Below are positions 54,961-64,000 of a stretch of DNA of 64,000 bases, piece by piece; position 1 is the stretch's first letter, and each line of letters starts with the position of its first letter. A model generated the notes under the pieces. The model did not search any database and was not told the origin of the DNA. It saw only the letters and a list, made by a program, of their open reading frames with translations. Both the position numbers and the translations under genes were made by a program. Source of the DNA: Fen-999 sp044220545 (GTDB lineage Bacteria; Pseudomonadota; Gammaproteobacteria; Burkholderiales; Rhodocyclaceae); assembly GCA_044220545.1 (NCBI GenBank), contig JBGAQX010000029.1:1-64000 (forward strand), in the 5' to 3' direction.

Positions 54961-55178
54961 AGATCGGCGCGCTCGCCACCTGGCGCAGCCAGCGGCCGTC
55001 GGACGAGGCCAACAGCGCGACGCTGGCGAGCGGTTGGCGCGCCGGCATCAATGCCGCCTGGGAAAGCGCCGACAAGCGCTTAGCGCTCAGCGCCGGGGTC
55101 GACAACGTGCTGTCGCGCTCGGGCGCCGCATTCGAGCGCAAGGCGCGCTGGTCCGTCCAAGGGTCCTGGCGACTGTAG
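54796..55178 (+). pseudogene. Out-of-frame 3' end of the FecR-TPR-barrel gene
   Basis: This stretch encodes the last barrel strands of the preceding gene in a different frame: YAVNRIVDDRLALSAAYTW, VQLGGTWIAVPRLKIGALA and a terminal ARWSVQGSWRL with the hydrophobic last residue expected of a barrel. It has no start of its own. Its codon use is as strong as upstream, so the frameshift is recent or a sequence error. Confidence 0.7.
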
Positions 55179-55210
55179 GAAACGGGCGGCCGGCCTCCGG
55201 CCACACCGAC

Positions 55211-55239
55211 AAGAAAATCGGCCTCTGACGAGGCCGATT
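55211..55239 (-). terminator. Rho-independent terminator of ssb
   Basis: AATCGGCCTC (55216-55225) and GAGGCCGATT (55230-55239) form a perfect 10-bp stem with a 4-base loop. On the minus strand the stem is followed by TTCTT, contiguous with the TT of the arm, as expected of an intrinsic terminator 26 bases after ssb. On the plus strand there is no T run. Confidence 0.8.
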
Positions 55240-55264
55240 CGATGTCCGGGCGGAGGGTCCTCGG

Positions 55265-55698
55265 TCAGAACGGGATGTCATCCTCGAAGTCGTTGAAGGC
55301 GGGCCGCCGCGGGCAGGAGAAGCAGCGCCGCTGCTCTCGCGCGGCGGCGCCTCGCCGGCGCCTTCGCGGCTGCCGAGCATCTTCATCTCGTTGGCGACGA
55401 TCTCGGTCGTGTAACGTTCCTGGCCTTCCTTGTCCTGCCACTTGCGGGTGCGCAGCGCACCCTCGACATAGACCTGCCGCCCCTTCTTCAGGTATTGGCC
55501 GGCGATCTCGGCCAGGCGGCCGAAGAACACCACGCGGTGCCACTCCGTGGCCTCTTTCTTTTCCCCGCTGGTCTTGTCCTTCCAGGAATCCGTGGTGGCC
55601 AGCGTGATGTTGGCCACCGCCTCGCCACTCGGCATATAGCGGATTTCCGGGTCCTTGCCCAGGTTGCCGATCAAGATCACCTTGTTGATCGAAGCCAT
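55265..55698 (-). CDS. ssb: Single-stranded DNA-binding protein Ssb, frameshifted near the 3' end
   Basis: SSB coats single-stranded DNA in replication and repair. The OB fold is clear: INKVILIGNLGKDPEIRYMP, EWHRVVFFGRLAEIAGQYLK and GRQVYVEGALRTRKW. The essential acidic tip FNDFEDDIPF is present but in another frame; the linker frame reads on into unrelated sequence to 55087. One missing base near 55300 (CCGGCC read as CCGCC on the coding strand) explains it. I give the end at the stop of the proper tip. An SSB without this tip is usually lethal, so error is likely. A purine-rich site (GGAGGAGAGG) supports the ATG. Confidence 0.9.
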
Positions 55699-55711
55699 TG
55701 CCCTCTCCTCC

Positions 55712-56881
55712 CTAAGTGGATGTCTTGCGTACCGGCGGGGTCATGGTCGCCGCCAGCAGTAACCAGATGACGCCAATCGCGGCGCAGAAGCCCTGCACCG
55801 CGCCGGCGCCGTAATGCTTCAGCAGCCAGCCCCCCAGCGCGCCGCCGAGAAACAGGCCAATCGACTGGGTCGTATTGTAGACGCCCAGCGCCGCGCCTTT
55901 TGCCGCCGCCGGCGCCAGACGGGAAATCGTCGAGGGCTGGATGGCTTCGAGCACGTTGAAACCGATGAAGAATACCAACAACCAGAAGCCGATGGCATAC
56001 AGGCCGCCACCAAGCGTCGCCAGGCCGACTTGCACGGCGATCAGCAGCAGGATGGCGCCGACGAACACCCCCTTCATTCGGCCATGTTTTTCGGCGGCGA
56101 TGATGGCCGGCACCATGACCACGAACGACACCAGCACGGCCGGCAGATAGACCTTCCAGTGCTCGGCCAGGGGCAGACCACCGGTGGCGACGAGCATGGG
56201 CGGCACCACCACCCAGAGCGCCGTCTGCATCATGTGCAAAGCCAGCACGCCGAAGTTGAGCCGGGCCAGTTGGCCATGCAGGAGCACCGACGAAAATGGC
56301 ACCCGACCCCGGGCCACGGCGGGCGGCGGCGACGGCACGGCCTTGAGCAGAAGCACGATGGCCGCCAGGGCCAGCGCGCCGGTCAGGGCGAAGATGCCGG
56401 GCATGCCCAGCGCCGCATACAGCAGCGGCGCGCCCACCAGCGAAATGGCGAACACCAGGCCGATGGTCGAACCGATCATGGCCATGACCTTGGTGCGATG
56501 CTGCTCGCGGGTCAGGTCGGCGGCCAGGGCGGTGACGGCGGCGGAAATGGCGCCCGCCCCCTGAATGATCCGGCCGGCAATCACCCAGTAGATGCTGTCG
56601 GCGGAAGCGGCCAGGAAGCTGCCGGCGGCAAACAGCAACAGGCCGGCGACGATTACGGGCTTGCGACCCCAGCGGTCGGAAGCCATTCCGTAGGGAATCT
56701 GGAAGAAGGCCTGCGTCAGGCCGTAGGCACCGAGCGCCAGACCGACCAGCAGCACGTCGTCGCCGCCGGCCAGGGTCGGCGCATAGACGGAGAACACCGG
56801 CAGAATGAGGAACAGGCCGAGCATGCGCAGGCCAAAGATGGCCGCCAGCGAGACGCCGGCGCGCCGCTCTGTGGCAGTCAT
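55712..56881 (-). CDS. MFS transporter
   Basis: This 389-residue major facilitator protein has about 12 hydrophobic helices. The loop 2-3 motif is GMASDRWGRKPVIVAG and a second signature is GRIIQGAGAISAAVTALAADL. It sits between uvrA and ssb, a frequent betaproteobacterial order. The start was set at MTATERRAG; an in-frame ATG at 56905 adds 8 residues. The substrate is unknown; multidrug efflux is typical of relatives. Confidence 0.88.
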   Translation of the reverse strand: MTATERRAGVSLAAIFGLRMLGLFLILPVFSVYAPTLAGGDDVLLVGLALGAYGLTQAFFQIPYGMASDRWGRKPVIVAGLLLFAAGSFLAASADSIYWVIAGRIIQGAGAISAAVTALAADLTREQHRTKVMAMIGSTIGLVFAISLVGAPLLYAALGMPGIFALTGALALAAIVLLLKAVPSPPPAVARGRVPFSSVLLHGQLARLNFGVLALHMMQTALWVVVPPMLVATGGLPLAEHWKVYLPAVLVSFVVMVPAIIAAEKHGRMKGVFVGAILLLIAVQVGLATLGGGLYAIGFWLLVFFIGFNVLEAIQPSTISRLAPAAAKGAALGVYNTTQSIGLFLGGALGGWLLKHYGAGAVQGFCAAIGVIWLLLAATMTPPVRKTST

Positions 56882-56951
56882 CGAATCGATAGTCGGGGCG
56901 AGCATAGTCGAAGTCAGCGGACGAATTCGCCATTATCGCGCGTGGGGCGGC

Positions 56952-57353
56952 TCAATGCCGCCAGACCTTCAGGCCGCGCAACGCTTCAAGGGCGTCGAAG
57001 TCCTGATCGCTGTGCAGCAGCGCGTGGTCGTGCTCGATGCAATAACTGGCCAACAGAACGTCCACGGCGCTACGCACGGTATAGCCATGACTGCGCAAGG
57101 CGCGGTAGTGCGCCGCGGCGCTGACCGCGTTCCGTTCGCCACCAATCTCCACCACGGGGAGCGCGCTCAGTGTCCGGCGGGCGACGACGAAATCCTGCTC
57201 GTAACGAAAGCCGCGCAGCACCTCGAACAAAACCAGATCGGCCATCGCCAGCGGCGCGGCGGCGTCGCCCAGCAAATCGGCCAGACGCTCGACGCCCGCA
57301 TTGTTCTGGCCGTTGAAGAAGTCGATCCAGACCGAGGCATCGACCAGAATCAT
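56952..57353 (-). CDS. vapC: VapC-type PIN-domain toxin
   Basis: This 133-residue PIN ribonuclease begins MILVDASVWIDFFNG, holding the first acidic metal ligand. LVLFEVLRGF carries the conserved Glu, and SAVDVLLASYCIEHDHALLHSDQDFD (in parts: SAVDVLLASYC and LLHSDQDFD) the remaining acids. Its ATG overlaps the vapB stop. VapC toxins cut tRNA or rRNA; the target is unknown. Confidence 0.88.
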   Translation of the reverse strand: MILVDASVWIDFFNGQNNAGVERLADLLGDAAAPLAMADLVLFEVLRGFRYEQDFVVARRTLSALPVVEIGGERNAVSAAAHYRALRSHGYTVRSAVDVLLASYCIEHDHALLHSDQDFDALEALRGLKVWRH

Positions 57354-57583
57354 TTTCCGCCCGGCACCTCGTAGCTTGCCGGCCGCTCCGAGACCAACCG
57401 CTCCGCCGTCGCAACGGCATCGTCCCAACGCAATTTGCCGCGCAGAGCCAGGATGTCCCGGTAGGCGACCTGACGCGCGAGCAATCGCAGGCCCGCCTCG
57501 ACCGCTTCCTTCTTGGTCTTGTAGGGCCCCGCCCTCATTGCGCTGGCAATCAACTCGTCATCGAGAATAATGTTGGTTCGCAT
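57350..57583 (-). CDS. vapB: VapB-type antitoxin
   Basis: This 77-residue antitoxin has a ribbon-helix-helix-like N-terminus (MRTNIILDDELIASAMRAGP, then TKKEAVEAGLRLLAR) and a toxin-binding C-terminus. It should bind the inverted repeat upstream to repress the pair. It is divergent from uvrA. Confidence 0.87.
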   Translation of the reverse strand: MRTNIILDDELIASAMRAGPYKTKKEAVEAGLRLLARQVAYRDILALRGKLRWDDAVATAERLVSERPASYEVPGGK

Positions 57584-57586
57584 GAT

Positions 57587-57622
57587 GTGTATGCATAACG
57601 TCTCTCAATGCACAGCATACAC
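57587..57622 (-). promoter_or_regulatory. Inverted repeat upstream of vapB
   Basis: GTGTATGC (57587-57594) and GCATACAC (57615-57622) are perfect 8-base inverted arms, 20 bases apart, directly before the vapB ATG. The arrangement suits two antitoxin dimers on an operator. A strong sigma70 promoter is not obvious. Confidence 0.5.
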
Positions 57623-57716
57623 TGCTGTACTCATTTTGCGGCAAACCCATTTTGTCCGGGAATCTGTCTGGCGAATTCAGTATATTGACGGGTTCGCTTT
57701 CCAGCCCCGACCGAGT

Positions 57717-60560
<2,844 letters not shown>

Positions 60561-60574
60561 GCGGGGGGAGGCGC

Positions 60575-60898
60575 ATGCCGAACTTCGAACACCACGCCGA
60601 GGAAGCCCGGCGCATCGAGCAGGAAATCGTTCGCCTGGGCATTGCCCTCGGCATCGACTGGGCCGACGAGGTCGGCGTGCGCGCGCTGGCCCGCCAGGCT
60701 CTGGCCACCCGTCAGGACAATCTCGGCCAGATCCACGACGCCCTGGAGCGACGCACACGGCTCGAACTGTTCGGCCTGGCCCAACTGATGCTGCGCGTCA
60801 TGACGGAAAGCGCCACGGAAGAAGGCATCGAAACCCACGGCGGCCCGGTCTGGAAGGCCTTTGGCCGCGCCCTCTGGCTGGAATCCGGCCTGGGCTGA
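60575..60898 (+). CDS. Small conserved-type helical protein downstream of uvrA
   Basis: This 107-residue, mostly helical acidic protein follows uvrA by 14 bases with a strong GGGGGGAGG ribosome site. Recognisable segments are NFEHHAEEARRIEQEIVRLG and FGLAQLMLRVM. I do not know the family. Co-transcription with uvrA is likely, but a repair role is not shown. Confidence 0.7.
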   Translation: MPNFEHHAEEARRIEQEIVRLGIALGIDWADEVGVRALARQALATRQDNLGQIHDALERRTRLELFGLAQLMLRVMTESATEEGIETHGGPVWKAFGRALWLESGLG

Positions 60899-60938
60899 CT
60901 GGCGGAAAAAGCGGCGGCCCCGAGTCTTGCCACAGAAA

Positions 60939-62123
60939 CTACACGCGGCGGCGCGCGGCGAGTCGCAACAGGACCAATGCGGCGGCCATCCAGGCGATGA
61001 CAGGGAGCCATTCGAAACCGGCGGCCAGCATCGGCGGCGTACCGGCGAGGCCCAAGGCAATGCGCGCCAGGGTACCCAGAGCCAGTAGCGAAAAGAACAG
61101 TCCCGTGTAGCGGCCCTCGGCGCCGCTGCGGCCACTGGCGCTGGCGAGACCAATGCCGTTGGCCATGGCCAACGCCCAGCCGGCGCCGGCAAACACATGG
61201 GCGGTGGCCACCGTCGGAATGCTTGCGCTCGCAGCGCCCACCGCCAGCGCAAGGGCGCCCATGCCGCAGCCGATTGCCGCCGCGCGTGCCTCGCCCAGAT
61301 GCTTGCCCAAAGCCCCTGCCGGCAGCAAACCGAAAGCAAAACCAGCCCAGAAGACGGGCAGGATCAGCGGCAGCCAACTGGCATCGCCGACACGCTTGAT
61401 TTGTGCGACCGCGTTGACCGCGACATGCAACTGGAAGCCCAGTGCGGCGACGAACAAGCCGGTCATGAGAAGCAGGGCCAGAGGCGAAGTGAAGGGCAGC
61501 GGTTCATCAGAGTTGCCCGCTGTGACCACCGACTGCGCGAGTTGGCGCTCCGCCCACACCAGACCGCCGCTGCTGGCGAGGATTGCCACGCTGGCCACAG
61601 TGAAGGGCAGCGCCGGGTCGATGCCTTTGAGCGCCAACCCGAGATACGGAGCCAGTGCCGACGCCAGCGCCACGCCGAACAACTGTAGCGCGGCCATGCG
61701 CGGTAGCGCCGGTTTGGCCGCATATTGTCCGAGCAGAACAAAGGGCGGTGCGCGCAATGCGGCCGAGGTAGCTACCCAAGCCACGGTCAGGCCCAGAAAC
61801 ACGCCACCGCCCCAGCCAGAGCCGGCCGGCATCAGCAGCATGGCGACCGTCGACATCGCCGTCATACCGAGCAGCAGCGGCCCGATGCGACGCAAGCCGG
61901 CGCGCGCGCGATCGACCGCCAGTCCCATCGCCAAATCGGCCCCGGCAAAGATCAACTGATCCAACGCCAGCACCCAGGGCGTCCATGTCTTGTCGATGCC
62001 GGCGCGCGTCAGCAGTTCCGGCAGGAACAGGACATACACCGTCCAGCCCATGACAAACAGCCACTGGACAAAGGCGAGATACAAGGCGACTCGCGTTGCG
62101 ACGGCGGGGGCACTCATCGACAT
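60939..62123 (-). CDS. MFS transporter
   Basis: This 394-residue polytopic membrane protein has about 12 hydrophobic helices. The first is FVQWLFVMGWTVYVLFLPEL, followed by DLAMGLAVDRARAGLRRIGP at the usual loop 2-3 place. The fold fits the major facilitator superfamily, but the loop signature is weak. It is convergent with the uvrA-side gene. An ATG at 62117 is an alternative start. The substrate is unknown. Confidence 0.8.
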   Translation of the reverse strand: MSMSAPAVATRVALYLAFVQWLFVMGWTVYVLFLPELLTRAGIDKTWTPWVLALDQLIFAGADLAMGLAVDRARAGLRRIGPLLLGMTAMSTVAMLLMPAGSGWGGGVFLGLTVAWVATSAALRAPPFVLLGQYAAKPALPRMAALQLFGVALASALAPYLGLALKGIDPALPFTVASVAILASSGGLVWAERQLAQSVVTAGNSDEPLPFTSPLALLLMTGLFVAALGFQLHVAVNAVAQIKRVGDASWLPLILPVFWAGFAFGLLPAGALGKHLGEARAAAIGCGMGALALAVGAASASIPTVATAHVFAGAGWALAMANGIGLASASGRSGAEGRYTGLFFSLLALGTLARIALGLAGTPPMLAAGFEWLPVIAWMAAALVLLRLAARRRV

Positions 62124-62168
62124 GCGGCGATTGTAGAACCTTCGTCCCACCAGCGCCGACAGCTCTGG

Positions 62169-64000
62169 CTAGAGTCCGGTCTGGGCTGACAGGGCGGCGG
62201 GCCGGAACAGGGCCTCGGTCTGGTCGGCCGGCAACGGCCGCGAAAAAAGGTAGCCCTGAAACTGGCGGCAACCCTGGTTCATCAGAATGCCGAGTTGCTC
62301 GTTGGTTTCCACGCCCTCGGCCAGTGTTTCGAGATTGAGCGCCCGCGCCAGGCCAATGATCGCCGAGACGATGGCGGCATCGTCCCAATCCACGCCGAGG
62401 TCGCGCACGAAGCTCTGGTCGATCTTCAACTTGTGCACCGGAAACCGCTTGAGGTGGTTGAGGCTCGAATAGCCGGTCCCAAAGTCGTCGATGGCCAGCC
62501 GCACGCCCATCGCCGCCAGCTCCCGGAGCGTCTCCAGCGCCTCGTCCACGTCATGCATCAGCGACGACTCGGTGATTTCGAGTTCGAGCAGTCCGGCCGG
62601 CTGTCCGGTATCGGCCAGCAGGCGGCGGACGCATTCCGCCAGCCCCTTCTGCCGGAACTGGCGCGGCGACAGGTTCACCGACACCGGCAGCGACGGCAGT
62701 CCCGCCTCCTGCCAGCGGCGGTTCTGGCGCAAGGACTCGGCCAGCACCCATTCGCCGAGCGGCAGGATCAGGCCGGTCTCCTCGGCAACCGGGATGAACT
62801 CCCCAGGCGACACCATGCCCCGCTCGGGATGTTGCCAGCGCAGCAGGGCTTCCAGCCCGCAAACCGAAAGGGCGTCGATATCCACCTGCGGCTGGTAGTG
62901 AAGCAGCAATTCGCCGCCTTCGAGCGCCCGCCGCAATTCGTGTTCGAGGTGGAAGAATCGAATCGCTTCCTCGTTCATCCGTGGCGTGAAGAATTGATAG
63001 TTATTTCGCCCCTTGGCCTTGGCGTGATACATGGCCGTATCGGCGTTCTTCATCAATTGCAGGGCCTCGGCGCCGTCGTCCGGGAAGATGCTGATGCCGA
63101 TGGATGGCGTGACCCGCAGATCGTGGCCCAGCGCCGCGATCGGCGCCGCCAGGGCGGCAACGACCTTCTCGGCCACCAGCACGGCATCGTCGGGGCCGGT
63201 AAGTTCGCGCACGATGACGATGAACTCGTCGCCGCCCAGCCGCGACACGGTATCGACGGCCCGCACGGCGCCGGCCAGCCGCCCGGCCACCTGCCGGAGC
63301 AGATCGTCGCCGACCGCGTGGCCAAGGCTGTCGTTGATGGTCTTGAAACGATCCAGATCCAGAAACAGCACACCGACCCGGTTGTTGTCGCGCGCGGCCT
63401 GGGCCAGTGCCTGGTCGAGCCGGTCATGCAGCAAGGTGCGATTCGGCAGGCCGGTCAGCGAATCGTGGTGCGCCACATGCCAGATGCGCTGCTCGGTCTG
63501 CACGCGCTCGAAGATCTCCTTCTGGAGCTGGGTGTTCGCCACCGTCAGTTCGTTGGTGCGTTCGAGCACCCTCTGTTCCAGTTCGTCGTTGGCCCGGCGC
63601 AACGCCTCCTCCGCGTCGCGTCGCTCGGTGATGTCCTCGAATATCCAGACCACATCGAAGTTTTCGCCGGCGTCGGGCGCCCTGCGGCCGGTCAGGCGAA
63701 TCCAGAACAGGCTGCCGTCCTTGCGCTTGGTGCGCTGCTCGGTGCTGAACACCTCGCCACGCCGGAGCGGGCCATGGGCGCGGCGCCCCAGGTCGTCGAA
63801 GCTTTCCTGGCTGGGATGCAGAACCAGCGTCGACTTGCCGAGCAGCTCGCCGGGCCCATAGCCGCAGATCTCCTCCAGCTTCCGGTTGCAGCGCACGACG
63901 ATCCGGCTGCGCAGGAACATGATGCCGACCGCCGCGTTGTCGAAAATCATTTCCTGCTCGGCCAGCGACTGCCGGACGCGTTGCTCGGTTTCGTAGTGGG
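62169..64000 (-). CDS. PAS-GGDEF-EAL cyclic-di-GMP protein (partial, runs off the right edge)
   Basis: The frame stays open through 64000, so the 5' end is outside the window. The visible part has a PAS domain (MIFDNAAVGIMFLRSRIVVR onward), a coiled coil (EEALRRANDELEQRVLERTN), a GGDEF domain with intact LGGDEF and an RAVD inhibitory site, and an EAL domain with LEALLRWQHPERG, ELEITESSL, IDDFGTGYSSLNHLKRF and LAEGVETNEQ. Both catalytic centres look intact. An ATG at 63950 exists, but upstream codons read SLAEQE without a stop. Confidence 0.88.
   Translation of the reverse strand, partial: HYETEQRVRQSLAEQEMIFDNAAVGIMFLRSRIVVRCNRKLEEICGYGPGELLGKSTLVLHPSQESFDDLGRRAHGPLRRGEVFSTEQRTKRKDGSLFWIRLTGRRAPDAGENFDVVWIFEDITERRDAEEALRRANDELEQRVLERTNELTVANTQLQKEIFERVQTEQRIWHVAHHDSLTGLPNRTLLHDRLDQALAQAARDNNRVGVLFLDLDRFKTINDSLGHAVGDDLLRQVAGRLAGAVRAVDTVSRLGGDEFIVIVRELTGPDDAVLVAEKVVAALAAPIAALGHDLRVTPSIGISIFPDDGAEALQLMKNADTAMYHAKAKGRNNYQFFTPRMNEEAIRFFHLEHELRRALEGGELLLHYQPQVDIDALSVCGLEALLRWQHPERGMVSPGEFIPVAEETGLILPLGEWVLAESLRQNRRWQEAGLPSLPVSVNLSPRQFRQKGLAECVRRLLADTGQPAGLLELEITESSLMHDVDEALETLRELAAMGVRLAIDDFGTGYSSLNHLKRFPVHKLKIDQSFVRDLGVDWDDAAIVSAIIGLARALNLETLAEGVETNEQLGILMNQGCRQFQGYLFSRPLPADQTEALFRPAALSAQTGL

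Noticed and set aside
57661..57690. Possible LexA box before uvrA
   Set aside because: CTGT is followed by TTCA at the required spacing, not ACAG, so the match to the proteobacterial consensus is too poor.

Overview
This window looks like part of the chromosome of a high-GC betaproteobacterium. Rhodocyclales or a close relative is my best guess. The reasons are the order of the division and cell-wall (dcw) cluster (mraZ to ftsZ, then lpxC), the order lpxC / small membrane protein / dciA / M23 peptidase / secA, and the order uvrA / MFS / ssb. The species cannot be fixed from sequence reading alone.

Layout. Positions 1-4140 are an accessory stretch. It holds the tail of an unidentified gene, two lower-GC membrane proteins of unknown function, a YefM-YoeB-type toxin-antitoxin pair, a LysE-type exporter and a BrnT-BrnA pair. 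Positions 4323-8820 are a compact three-gene operon: a TIR protein, a protein with one canonical and two diverged TIR-like modules, and a membrane-anchored STAND NTPase whose C-terminal domain resembles a prokaryotic YEATS domain. It has the parts list of an anti-phage abortive-infection system and is the best candidate here for an undescribed system. Positions 8864-16689 carry a MocR-type regulator divergent from a DUF2917 gene, a hemerythrin-like protein, plsB, two small genes upstream of a class I PPK2, and an AI-2E-family membrane protein. Positions 16686-25640 carry a PAS/GGDEF/EAL protein, a class II aldolase, mtnA, secA, an M23 peptidase, dciA and a small membrane protein.

Positions 25638-44132 (minus strand) are lpxC and the complete dcw cluster, read mraZ-rsmH-ftsL-ftsI-murE-murF-mraY-murD-ftsW-murG-murC-murB-ddl-ftsQ-ftsA-ftsZ. 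Nearly every junction has overlapping start and stop codons. The cluster is driven by a well-preserved mra promoter with MraZ boxes. rsmH lacks about 17 residues that carry a conserved motif.

Positions 44299-64000 contain a Phd-type antitoxin with a PIN toxin, the RNase P RNA gene, a lipoprotein, pyrC, rsmI, yraN, an exported HIRAN protein, a GmhA/DiaA SIS protein, a DolP-like BON lipoprotein, rfaE2, a membrane-anchored TAXI protein, a frameshifted FecR-TPR-beta-barrel gene, ssb (also frameshifted), an MFS transporter, a VapB-VapC pair, uvrA, a small conserved protein, a second MFS transporter, and a GGDEF/EAL protein that runs off the right edge. Four toxin-antitoxin loci in 64 kb is a notable density. 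The two frameshifts lie about 0.5 kb apart and both look like single-base losses, so a local sequence error is a real possibility.
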